In this document: positions 11,650-21,926 of the stretch, piece after piece
Numbering within the stretch: the stretch's first letter is position 1
Layout: every line of letters starts with the position of its first letter
Assembly (NCBI GenBank): GCA_026545225.1
Contig: CM048853.1
Location: forward strand, 14,200,755-14,264,754
Source: Cornus controversa
Lineage: Eukaryota; Streptophyta; Magnoliopsida; Cornales; Cornaceae
Direction of reading: 5' to 3'
Length of the DNA: 64,000 nt
Position numbers and translations under genes: made by a program
The notes under the pieces: model-generated
Told to the model about the DNA's origin: nothing
Databases searched by the model: none
The model's input: the letters and a program-made list of their open reading frames with translations, nothing else

Positions 11650-11737
11650 AAAACATCATTTAGTTCAGGTAAGTTGGTGAGGACACATAGTTGCATTTCT
11701 TGGTGGTTGTCCACACAATCTAAGAAAGGGTTGGACC

Positions 11738-12372
11738 TGTAACACCCCACCCTTACCTGACATAATATTATTCACTTTTGACTCCCCCGGATCAGAGACT
11801 TTCAGGGGGTCACCCATCCTGGTATTACTCCCAACTAAATAAGCTTAACTATAGAGTTCTGATGGGTTCACGACCATCATAGCTTTAAAATGCATTGTGT
11901 CAAAAAGGGTGATGAACATACATATAGCATTTTACCTTCACCTGCCCAGGCGATGTGGGATCGTGACACTCGTAGCCTACTAGTGTTCGCCCACACCACA
12001 CCCGTCCACAGAGGTCGTCACAATCTACCCCTTGGAGGCTTGACGTCCCTGTTGGCAAACTTCCCACTTGACTTTGGCTTTGATACCATTTGTAATGCCC
12101 CTCCCTTACCCGACATAATATTGTCCACTTTTGGCTCCATCGGACCAAAGACTTCTCAAGGGTCACCCATCTTGGTACTACTCCTAGCTAAGTACACTTA
12201 AGTGCATATTTCTAATAGGTCTCCATCATAATTTTAAAATGCGTTGTGTCATAGAAGGGTGATAAACATATATATAACACTTCACCTTCAACTGCCTAGG
12301 CAATGTGGGATCGTGACACCCGTAGCCTGCCAGTGTTCGCCCACACCACACCCGCTCACAGAGGTCATCACA
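11738..12372 (-). mobile_element. Cassandra TRIM retrotransposon (5S rRNA-like LTRs)
   Basis: Two similar repeats, 11,738-12,022 (285 bp) and 12,091-12,372 (282 bp), flank a 68-bp middle. The middle has a primer site for initiator tRNA-Met (plus strand gctttgatacca, 12,077-12,088) next to the right LTR and a polypurine tract complement (atctaccccttgg) next to the left LTR, so the element is minus-strand. Each LTR contains antisense 5S rRNA-like sequence: ggtcacccatcctgg, aagcttaact and gagttctgatggg in the left copy. 5S-like LTRs plus a tRNA-Met primer and no coding capacity define the Cassandra family, known for Pol III-type promoters in its LTRs. Flanking 5-mers do not match exactly. Confidence 0.87.
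11803..11890 (-). other. 5S rRNA-like segment in left Cassandra LTR
   Basis: The complement of this stretch follows the middle and 3' half of plant 5S rRNA, including the internal promoter region, with substitutions. It is not a functional 5S gene: it is diverged, lies inside an LTR and has a diverged partner at about 12,150-12,235. Confidence 0.75.
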
Positions 12373-13084
12373 TGAACTGTCCATGACATCTCGGGATCTT
12401 ATTCTGAGGATTTTACACTACTGGACCAATCTAAGTATCCTTAGGACATGTCCATACATGTTGATATAGCATTTTTCACTAGATAATGGCTGTTTTGACT
12501 AAGATTGGTCTCTTAACTTTCCTTAAACACAAACATTCATTTCTAATTTGTTTTTTAACTTTTTTTTAAAGGATTTTAGGACTTTATCATCTATATAAAC
12601 ACTCATACACATTCTCTCTAATGAGAGCTTTCATGACACATCAAATTACTTTTAGAGAGAGAAAATTATTGAGATATTTTTCAACAGAGAATTTTATTCT
12701 ACTGTTTATATTTTTGAGAGAACACACACACGGAGTTTTTTAAGTTGTGATGCTCTTTTTAGTCTATCGAATTCTCAAAGACATTATCAGTTTACACAGT
12801 TTGATCAGAGCAGCAGTGTGGTTCCTTGATACTATTTGATTTTATCTTAAGTGGGAAGAGAAATGATTGCTATGAAGGGGAAAAAAAATACTTATGGAGT
12901 ATTTGTGTTCTTTCAGCTACCCTTCTGAAAGGATTATGACATTAGCCAAGAGTCTACATCAATTAGGTGTAGAGTAGTAAAAGTAAGCCTGAGGTCTTTT
13001 GCGTCAAATTCTTGTCAGAGTGGAGTGAGTGTGAGTCTGGGACAGAGTCTGTTGTAGTTTGCTTCGAGATAGTGGATTGGTTTT
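12373..13084 (+). repeat. Copia LTR fragment (copy 1)
   Basis: Non-coding. About 12,890-13,080 is similar to 41,690-41,861 continued at 46,234-46,260 (shared phrases aagcctgaggt, gtgtgagtct and atagtggattggttt). In the second copy the sequence goes on to ccaccctccatggtttttcc, typical of SIRE-like copia LTRs. Here it is cut at 13,085 by insertion of copia element C. Confidence 0.5.
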
Positions 13085-13327
13085 TGAAGAAAATATTTTA
13101 ATTTCTTTTTTACTTTTTGATAGGTACAATTCACGATCTTTATACACAAAAGAATACCTAATTAGAATATTTGACTCTTTTATCATCTCCTAAAAATATG
13201 AAAATCCCTAGTAATAGTGAAACAACTATTCAAACTGACAATTAGAGGAAAATCGAGAAACTATACACATACCTAGCTGTCAAGAATATCTACTAAATAA
13301 TTCTGGTAACTTTACAGATTTCCAACA
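13085..13327 (-). repeat. 3' LTR of copia element C
   Basis: On the minus strand it starts TGTTGGAAATC right after the polypurine stretch (plus strand ctctccctcaaact, 13,328-13,341) and ends near ttcttca at 13,085. Length is about 243 bp. The outer edge is set by the point where similarity to the other copia LTR copy ends. The 5' partner was not found. Confidence 0.65.
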
Positions 13328-13334
13328 CTCTCCC

Positions 13335-14832
13335 TCAAACTGGTGAATAAATATTTTTCATTCCCAGCTTGCTAGTGATGTCTTGAAAACTTGACGTAAG
13401 TAGCCCTTTAGTGAGAACATCTGATAACTGATCTTTTGATAATATGTAAGGAGTACAAATCAGTCCACTGTCCATCTTATCTTTAACGAAATGTCTATTT
13501 ACCTCAATGTGTTTGGTGCGGTCATGTTGTACCAGATTGTGTGCAATGTTGATGGCAGATTTTTTGTCATGGTAAAGTTTCATAGGTCCTTGCCACTTGA
13601 TTTTAAGATCATCAAGAATTGTTTTTATCTATAGGAGTTCACAGATTCCATGTGCCATGGCTCTAAACTCAGCCTCCATAATTGATCTTGCAACTACAGC
13701 CTACTTTTTACTTCTCCATGTCACTAGGTTCCCTCCAAGAAAAGTATAGTAACCTGATGTGTATCTCCTATTGACTATTGAGCCAGCATAGTCTGCATCA
13801 GTGTAAGTTTTAGGATTAATTCCATCATTCTTCTTGAATAAGATCCCTCTTCCTCGTGTAGCCTTAAGATAGTGTAGAATCCTATAAATAACCTGCAAAT
13901 GTTTCTCCTTAGGATCATGCATGAATTGACTAACCACGCTCACGACATAAGTTATATCCGGCCTAGTATGGGATAAGTAGATTAGTCTTCTAACTAATCT
14001 CTGGTATCTTTTTCTATCAACTGTACTATCATTTTCTTCTTCACCCAACCTATGGTTTGGTTCAATAGGTGTGCTTGCTGCCTTGCAATTGAGTTTTCTA
14101 ATTTCTTTGAGGATATCTAACACATATTTTTGTTGAGAGACAAAGATACCCCCTTTAGAGTGTGCTACTTCAATCCCCAAGAAATACTTCAACTTTCCGA
14201 GTTCCTTAATCTCAAATTCCCATGCTAGGTTTTTCCTTAGTGTCTCTCTTTCGGTTGAGTCATCCCCTGTTACAATAATATCGTCTATATAAACAAGTAA
14301 GACTGTAACTTTCCCCAGCCCGTGCTTTATAAAGATAGTATGATCCCCTTAGCTCTACTTATACATTACTAGCATAGCCTTCATGAATCTCCCAAACTAT
14401 GCTCTAGGAGACTGTTTCAAACTATACAGTGCTTTCTTCAACCTACATACCTTATAGCCACCAAAATTGTCATCAAAGCCTGGTGGAGGTTCTATGTATA
14501 CCTCCTCTTCCAAATCACCATGTAAGAAAGCATTCTTAACATCAAAGTGCTGCAAACACCAATAAAAGTTAGTAGCTAAGGACAATAGGACACGCATTGT
14601 GTTCATTTTAGCTACAGGGGCTAATGTCTCTTGATAATCTATTCCATAGGTTTGAGTATATCCTTTTGCAACTAGCATAACTTTGTATTTCTTTAGGCAT
14701 CCATCAACCTTGTATTTTAAGGTAAATACCCATTTACAGCCCATTAGTTTCTTTTCTTTTGGCAAATTGACAATTTTTCATGTTTTATTCTTCTCTACTG
14801 CATTCATTTCCTCTCTCATAGCTTGTACCTAG
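13335..14832 (-). pseudogene. Reverse transcriptase and RNase H of copia element C
   Basis: Reading the minus strand from 14,832: VQAMREEMNAVEKNKT, then MGCKWVFTLKYKVDG, AKGYTQTYGIDYQETLAPVAK, FDVKNAFLHGDLEEEVYIEPPPGF, the polymerase active site VYIDDIIVTGDD (about 14,275-14,310), KYFLGIEVAHSKGG, and RNase H motifs SGYYTFLGGNLVTWRSKK and DRTKHIEVNRHFVKDK. All segments share one frame. Stops fit C-to-T or G-to-A changes at Trp and Gln codons (for example Trp to TAG in SPRAWFG, and Gln to TAG after WRSKK). The frame is cut at 14,832 by the Ty3 insertion. Confidence 0.88.
14828..14832. other. Target site duplication CCTAG, left copy
   Basis: cctag here and at 23,316-23,320 immediately flank the Ty3 element; only one copy belongs to the copia reading frame. 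Confidence 0.92.
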
Positions 14833-16221
14833 TGATGTTGTTTTAAAATTGTTAAATAACTCGCAAGTGTACGAATCTATTGAAGTATAGATCGGCAAGA
14901 ACGAGGTCGAACCCAAGGGAATGCTTTGAGAAGAAAAACTAATACAAATTCAAATTCATTTAAAACTAATCTATTTTAAACAAAATTTGGTTGATTTGAG
15001 AGAGATTAAACTAACATGCAAATAAAATAACAAAATTAAAATCAAATAGAGAAAATAACTAAGGTTTCGGATTCCACCACCATTAAATTCATGAAGCTTT
15101 TAATATTCATTTATTAATTCCCAAATTTGGAGTAGCAATCAAGAAATCAATCTATTGCTTACTCAAGATTTAACAATAAAGCACTATGAAAAATATATTA
15201 AAGAGGTAGATTTTCCTTCGCTTCACTAGTGTAAAATTCTAAGCATCCTATGTATCCAATTTAATGAAAAACATAAGATCAAAGATTATCACTTTTAAGA
15301 AATACAAACCCAAGCTTAGATTAATTATAATATTTTCTAACTACCACATATACATGATATAGATGGTGAAAGAATTATAAAATAATTAATCACAAGAAGC
15401 AAAAATTATAAGCAATTAAATCACACACATGGGAATCAATTAATGAACAAAAGAACTTCACTTCATTAATGGAGGTTTCCTCCTCAACCCTAGTTGAGGA
15501 GTTTAGTTACACATAGTAGAAGAAGAAGATAACAAAATAAAAGACATAATGAATAAATAAAACCCGGATTGTCTCTGTCTTCTCTGCCTTGGCCTCCACT
15601 TCTTTTCTCCCCCAAAACAGCCTCCAATTCACCTCTTTATACTCCAATAGAATACATAAAGTCCTAATCCAATTAGGAGATAAAGTCCTAATCCAATTAG
15701 GAGAAAATTAGGGTTTTCCCGCAGCCCAAAATAGGTATATTTTTCTGCTGACATTCAGCCTAAGTTTTGACCCAGTAGAAGTCCGATTCATGAAATTTAC
15801 GTGAAATACAAAAGTGTGCAGAATCGAATTTCGTTCAACCTACTCGAGAATTAAGTCGAATTGATACTCTTAAATAAGCTTTTCAGTCCACTTTCCATAA
15901 CGGGATTAAAACTGGATTCAGTGTAGAATTGGGCTTTAGGCCCGTAATCTTCTTAAGCAGTTGTAATTCTCTTGAACCTTTTCCTTGGGATGATTTGAGT
16001 TGAAATATGAAGTTGAATGGACCCATTAGATGTAGGCTTCATATAACCTTCTTGAATATCATCTTTGAAAACCCAAAATCATGGTTTTATCTGAAATAAT
16101 CATTAAGGCCCTGAAAAAGACAGAAAACACAAAAATAGAGTAAAATCACATATAAACTATCACTAAGAGAATAAAATATGTAAATTAAGAGGCTAGAATG
16201 CGTAACATTCAATGCCGATCA
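14833..16221 (-). repeat. 3' LTR of element B
   Basis: Starts tgatgttg and ends gccgatca on the plus strand. Length equals the partner LTR exactly. It contains a short tandem duplication, cctaatccaattaggaga, at about 15,660-15,705. Confidence 0.95.
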
Positions 16222-16236
16222 CACCCCCAAACTTAC
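16222..16236 (-). other. Polypurine tract of element B
   Basis: The plus strand reads cacccccaaacttac; the minus strand is the purine-rich GTTTGGGGGTG directly before the LTR start TGATCGGC. Two more tracts of the same core lie further inside the element. Confidence 0.85.
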
Positions 16237-18167
16237 ATATTGCTAGTCCCTTAGCAATAGAACAAAATGAAACTAGAACAAAGAAAACTAACTAAACACA
16301 AACTAAACTAGCCAACTCCTCTTTCGTGGGAGAAACGATTGCATTTAGCATATGCAACAAGCCTTTGAACCCCTAGGTTCCCCCTAGTGGATGAGTTATA
16401 GTCTCGTGAGGGTTTCCAGAAATGTTACCCACAAACATTCAAAATTTCTGTTTAAACATTAATCAAAAAGAAGATTACAATATATAGTTACAAATTTGCA
16501 TTCAAGAATAATTTCAAATTTTCAAATTCCATAATTCAAAGTAATGGTCCCCACACATAATTCACATCAACATATCTCAAAGTAACCAATTCTAGCTCCC
16601 TCATGAAAAGTGAACTAACAATCATCTCATGTAGCATAACTCAACTCTGAATATATTAAGACACATACCCCTTCAACTCACTAGCTCCCCTTATTGAAAT
16701 CATACTTCCAGACATGAATACATGACTTTTTCATATATTTTTTTATTCTTTTTTTTTATTGCTTTATTGGTTGTGCAATGTCTTGATCTATTAAGCTTTC
16801 TGAAAGACCCATGTAGCAAGCTTTCAGTCAGTGACTCCCAAACCAGATGGCTTTAGGGCACTAGGCGTTAAGACACCCCGAAGAACCTAATTACTCGAAT
16901 CAGTCAGGCTACAAATCAAGACAACCAATGCTCATCTTTTCTCACCCTTTCACTTTTGACGCGAACACTCCGTGCTTCCTGAGGCATAGAGGCCCGGTTA
17001 CTCATGAAAAGGATCAAATTGATTTTCTATTCATCACATATTCTTTTTTTTTTTTTTCATTGAAGTCATGTAAATCACATCATCGGTACTCATTCTCAAG
17101 GGATACCAATTAATATCAAGTATATGTAATCCAACAACTCAAAGTCAAAGTTTATACCCCATAAGATTATGCTAGTGTGCATGTGCATGTGAGGAAACTA
17201 AAACCAATCACCCCAAGGCATGTCAATACAAATAATGATTCAAACCACTAATTCAAATCATAGTTTCTAAAAATTTAAAACATACTAAAAAATTGCAAGT
17301 TAAGCACCTACATAGAGTATTAATCTCTTGAAAAATGTCAAAACATCCTATCTAAAAATAAAACAAAAGAAAATAAATAAAAAACTAAGAAAATCAAATA
17401 ACCAAAAAGTCCTAGAACAAGAAAAATTTCATAAAAATTTCCCCCACTTCAATAAAGCACATAAAAGGCATCGCCTTACCCCCAAACTTAAACTGTACTT
17501 TGTCCTCAATGTACATCCAATCGAAGCATAAAGAAGGGTTAGAACAATATTACCAGAAAACGGGAGTAGTGGCAAGAAAATAGAGCAAACTAATAGCATG
17601 AAGGTAATGAGGTCACTCCCCCAAACTTGGATGCTACATCCTATCAAAACAACGACTATACTCTAACGACTAAGTAAAATAACATGGGTGAAAATAAATA
17701 TGAAACAGAAAGTAAATTTTTTTTTATTTTTTTATTTTTTAAACTTAATCTTTAGGCGAAAACTACAGGTACTACTCTTCTCCTCATTCTCTGAACTGGT
17801 GGGTCCCAATTTTTCAAGATGTATATGTGATGAGATATTGATTATCCAGACACCCTAACGTATAGAGTGTAAAGGGGTTGCCTTTCTTTATTAAAGCCAT
17901 ACTGTGTTGAAGCAATCTCAACAGTATTGGGTATTGAAACCAGACTTTAATAAACGGAAATCATCAACTTTATCAATCATATCACAAATTGTAGAATTGA
18001 TACTACATACATAGTCAGAGAATGGGCGGCTATACCGGATCATGATGAATTTTTTTTTTTTTTAAAGAAAAATTGAAAATAAAATACACAAACTAAAAAT
18101 AAAAAGACGCAAGAGCTATAAATCCTAAAACTAATAATGTACAATGATGACCAAATAGGTCTATAAC
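16237..18167 (-). other. Non-coding 3' internal region of element B
   Basis: No ORF longer than about 70 codons and no polymerase motif is seen. Contents include homopolymer T and A tracts and two extra copies of the polypurine core (plus strand acccccaaactta at 17,478-17,490 and tcccccaaacttgg at 17,617-17,630). In autonomous relatives this position is occupied by pol. Confidence 0.75.
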
Positions 18168-20702
18168 TCAACCTATACCTAGGCTTTCCATCTTAGCTTT
18201 CCACTTTTTGGTGTTGATAAAATGGACTGAATTCAATGAAACATTCACATCCAATAAAGCATTCACATCTTCACAAGCACTATCAATATCAAAATTACAG
18301 CCAAAATTAGTTAGACTTGCCTCTAAAGGGTCCTTATAACTAGCATGAATAAAAGTACCCTGATCTAGACTCTCTATTAAATTTACCTCACAAATATCCT
18401 CAGAGTCTGGTGGTTGTCGGTTTACGTTAAAAATATTAAGCTCAACCGATATATTTTCAAAAGAGAGTTTCACAACACCATTCCTACAGTTGATTAAAGC
18501 ATTTGAAGTGGCTAGGAATGGACGACCTAAGATGACAGGAATCTGGTTATTAGAATTAGCTACAAGTTGAGTGTCTAAGACAATAAAGTCTACAGGGAAA
18601 AAGAATTTATCAACCTGAATAAGCACATCCTCAATAATACCACGAGGTACCTTAACTGAGTGATCTGCTAATTGGAGTATCACCTTCATGGGTTTCAACT
18701 CACCAAGACCTAGTTGCTTGTAAACAAAGTAAGGTAACAAGTTGACACTCGCACCCAAGTCAAGCAAAGCTTGCTCAATTTTTTGATCACCTATGGTACA
18801 TGAAATTGTAGGACATCCAGGATCCTTAAATTTAGGTGGAGTGCGATGTTGGATGATTGAACTAACTTGTTCAGTTAGGAAGGCTTTCTTGTGCACATTC
18901 AAGCCACGTTTGACCGTACACAAGTCTTTCAAGAATTTTGCATAAGAGGGGATCTGTTGAATTGCATCGAAAAATGGAATATTAATTTTGACTTGTTTAA
19001 ACACTTCCATAATCTCATTATAGTGATTCCCTTTCTTAGGCTTTTGAAGTCTTTGAGGATATGGTGCAGTAGGAACAAAGTTTCTAACTAGTGGACTTAT
19101 TGGAGATGGTGGGTCAAGACTAGGGACTTGAATTTTTGACTCAACTTCAGATGTAGTTTTGTCCTCTCTTCCTAAATCGCTAACATGGTCCTCTTCAATT
19201 TTCTCATTATGTATAGGCATTTGGACTCCATTATCAACTTGTTTGCCCGATCTTAGGGTTGTGATAGCGTGAACCTGCTCGTGTGAACCAGAAGTGGATT
19301 GATCACTAATATGAAACTGGCCCTTTGGGTTAGGCACAGGTTGACTAGGAAACTTTCCCTTCTCCCTCTCTCCTACAACAGTGGCTAATTGACCTATTTG
19401 CATTTCTAATTTAGAAATTGATTGACTGGTTTGTTGCATGAACTGTTGGAGAGTATCCTCTAAAGTTGGTTTCTGTTGAGGTGGGGGAACATACGGAGGG
19501 GCCTTTTGGGACATAGAAGGATATGAAAATTGTGATTGCCCTTGGGGTTGCATAGGTTGCACCCCTTGGTTGTTCCAAGGTTGGTCTTGCCTCCAAGAAA
19601 AATTAGGGTGGTTCCTCCAATTAGGATTGTATGTGTCAGAATAGGGGCTGCCAAATGGTTTCTTATAAGAATTGAGTGTATTGGCTTGTTCGACTATACA
19701 TTCATGAAAAGATGCAATAGATGGACAAGTTTGCGCTGTATGAGAAGAACTTCCACACAATTGACACATCTCATTAACTGCACGAACAGAAGAATTACTT
19801 CCTTTACTCATCTCTATAGCCTCTACTTTCCTAGTTAGACTAGCTATCCTTGCACTCAAATCGGTCTCCCCTCGGACCTCATAAATTCCTCCCTTTTTGG
19901 GTTCTGAGAGCACTGATAGACCACTCCTTTCAACCCTCCCTGAGTACTCCCATTGTTGAGAGTTCTCTGACAACGCATCAAGAAATTTCCATGTTTCATC
20001 CTCATTCTTAGACATGAATTCTACCCCACCTCGTGACTCAATTAGTTGACGATTATAGGGTGACAACCCCTCATAAAAGAATTGAACTAATTGCCACTTG
20101 GCAAAACCATGATGTGGACACTTAAGGAGAATATCATTAAATTTCTCCCAACATATGTAAAACTCCTCACCCTCTTTTTGAGTAAATTGCATGATATTTC
20201 GACGAAGGGAGTTAGTTTTGTGCATGGGAAAGAACTTGATAAGGAATTTAGTGCATAACCCATCCCATGAATTGACAGACGCGGGTTCCAGTGAGTATAA
20301 CCAAGATTTTGCTTTCCCATTCAAAGAGAATGGAAATAACCGCAATTTAATTGACTCCTCAGAAATATGTTGAAATTGTAGTGTGGAGCAAATCTCTAGA
20401 AATTCCTTAACATGGAGGTATGGGTCATCAGAACTAAGACCTCTAAAAGTGGGCAGTAAATTAATTACCGCCGCCCGTATCTCAAAATGTCCCTGTTGGG
20501 TAGCAGGTAACACAATGCAAGATGGGTTTGTAATATGCACGGGAGTGTAATAGTCCTTAAGGGATTTAGTTTCAACAGGATCTGCCATCTTGGGCAAAGA
20601 AGGATCTCTAACACTAGAATTTTTCACACCCTTTTGAAAGGTTCTCTCAATCTCAAGATCTAAAGGAAACAACTCTGGATTCAGTGATCGACGACCTAAC
20701 AT
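18168..20702 (-). CDS. Gag-protease polyprotein of element B, intact
   Basis: 844 residues, uninterrupted. It forms the virus-like particle and carries the protease that processes it. The start MLGRRSLNPELFPLD matches the start of the Gag of element A. The gag domain covers about residues 75-250 (RLFPFSLNGKAKSWLYSLEP at 121-140, HHGFAKWQLVQFFYEG at 197-212). A CCHC zinc knuckle has C313, C316, H321 and C326. A Gln/Pro-rich linker with a coiled-coil-like segment (SISKLEMQIGQLAT) spans about 370-450. The protease has DLGASVNLLP at 648-657 and ILGRPFL at 724-730; DLG replaces the usual DTG/DSG, as in element A. The ORF ends at about residue 844 without entering RT, whereas autonomous relatives continue into pol. 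An intact ORF in such a non-autonomous copy suggests recent activity or selection for gag. Confidence 0.93.
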   Translation of the reverse strand: MLGRRSLNPELFPLDLEIERTFQKGVKNSSVRDPSLPKMADPVETKSLKDYYTPVHITNPSCIVLPATQQGHFEIRAAVINLLPTFRGLSSDDPYLHVKEFLEICSTLQFQHISEESIKLRLFPFSLNGKAKSWLYSLEPASVNSWDGLCTKFLIKFFPMHKTNSLRRNIMQFTQKEGEEFYICWEKFNDILLKCPHHGFAKWQLVQFFYEGLSPYNRQLIESRGGVEFMSKNEDETWKFLDALSENSQQWEYSGRVERSGLSVLSEPKKGGIYEVRGETDLSARIASLTRKVEAIEMSKGSNSSVRAVNEMCQLCGSSSHTAQTCPSIASFHECIVEQANTLNSYKKPFGSPYSDTYNPNWRNHPNFSWRQDQPWNNQGVQPMQPQGQSQFSYPSMSQKAPPYVPPPQQKPTLEDTLQQFMQQTSQSISKLEMQIGQLATVVGEREKGKFPSQPVPNPKGQFHISDQSTSGSHEQVHAITTLRSGKQVDNGVQMPIHNEKIEEDHVSDLGREDKTTSEVESKIQVPSLDPPSPISPLVRNFVPTAPYPQRLQKPKKGNHYNEIMEVFKQVKINIPFFDAIQQIPSYAKFLKDLCTVKRGLNVHKKAFLTEQVSSIIQHRTPPKFKDPGCPTISCTIGDQKIEQALLDLGASVNLLPYFVYKQLGLGELKPMKVILQLADHSVKVPRGIIEDVLIQVDKFFFPVDFIVLDTQLVANSNNQIPVILGRPFLATSNALINCRNGVVKLSFENISVELNIFNVNRQPPDSEDICEVNLIESLDQGTFIHASYKDPLEASLTNFGCNFDIDSACEDVNALLDVNVSLNSVHFINTKKWKAKMESLGIG

Positions 20703-21902
20703 ACACTAAAATGACTCACAAAAACACCAACCAAATAAACAAGCAAAATTTTTTTTTTTTTAGAATTTAATTCAAGGTTAGTGATTTCTATTTTAATTTT
20801 AATTTTTTTATTTTCCTAAAGAATTATCTGGACTAGTTCCAAAATAATTCTTACCTAGTTAGACAGCTTCTACTCCCTTTCAGAGGAACTAGAGGATTAC
20901 CAGTTAAGCCCCACCAACAATACAACCAGGAAAGTTTCTAAGATAGATTGGAGGGGTCACAAACGGTCCCACTTAAAAACCAATCTTCTCAGAACTTTCC
21001 TAGACATTGTGAAGTTGGAAGGTGCTCACTGGAGTTACCAAAAGTTAACTCTGTCCAAGAGGGTCCTATAAGCTATGTGAATTCCTATGGCCAATGTCTA
21101 CTTGATTTTAAATTTAAACTAAATTTGGCTTGGGATAGACAAATGCAAGGAAATTTTTAACCTAGTTGGGCAAGGAATTGGTGATGAAATCCAATCCTTA
21201 TCTTGTTGGGGGTTTGTGCCCTTACTAAAATTTTAATGCAATAATGCTAAATTAAAATGCACAAACAAAACACACCATAAAAATAAAAATAAAATAAAAA
21301 ATAAAAAGTGAGTGAGTGTGTGATCTTTCTTCTTCTTCTTTTTTTTTTTAAATAGAGAGAAAAAAAATAAAATAAAATAAAAAAATAAACTTGAAGAAAG
21401 TGTGACCCTAAGGCTATTTCTAAGTTATTCTATCTTAAAGTTCTCATGAAAAAATTATCAACCTAAAACAAAAATCTATGTTTTCCTAATCTAAGAAAAT
21501 AAAAATATAAATAAACGAAAAGAAAAAAAAATGTACTTACTTGGATTCCAAAGTAGTGCCCAAGAACATGCGAAAAAGGCAATTTTCAACAATACCACCT
21601 ATAGAATTCAAGAAGTATCAGGTAAAACAATAACAATAAAATAAAACTAAAACTAAACTAAGAAAAATAATAATAAAATAAAATTAATAAAACTAAACTA
21701 AAACTAAAACTAAAACTAAACTATAATAATAAAGAAATTTTTTTTTTATTTTTAAAAAAAACCTAGAACAAATAATTAAAATTGGAAAGATTTTTTTTTT
21801 CTTTTTGATAATAATAAAACAAAAGAAAGAAAAAAAAAACTAAATTATAACTAGTAGAAGAATTAAATCAATTGAAATTTGATTAGTTTTCTTGTTTGCA
21901 AT
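20703..21902 (-). other. 5' leader of element B
   Basis: This lies between primer site and gag start. It is AT-rich with long A, T and (ACTAAA)n-like runs (about 21,640-21,725) and no ORF of interest. A leader of about 1.2 kb would carry packaging and translation-control signals, but none can be recognised by eye. Confidence 0.6.
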
Positions 21903-21920
21903 TCCCCGGCAACGGCGCCA
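21903..21920 (-). other. Primer binding site of element B (tRNA-Asp)
   Basis: The plus strand tccccggcaacggcgcca equals the 3' end of plant tRNA-Asp over 18 bases. It is separated from the LTR by aaaact. Confidence 0.95.
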
Positions 21921-21926
21921 AAAACT

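Noticed and set aside
11882..12201. 103-codon ORF and its antisense 88-codon ORF
   Set aside because: Both cross the Cassandra LTR and internal region; no conserved domain.
11803..12235. 5S rRNA genes
   Set aside because: Both segments are diverged, antisense and embedded in LTRs with a tRNA-Met primer site between them, as in Cassandra.
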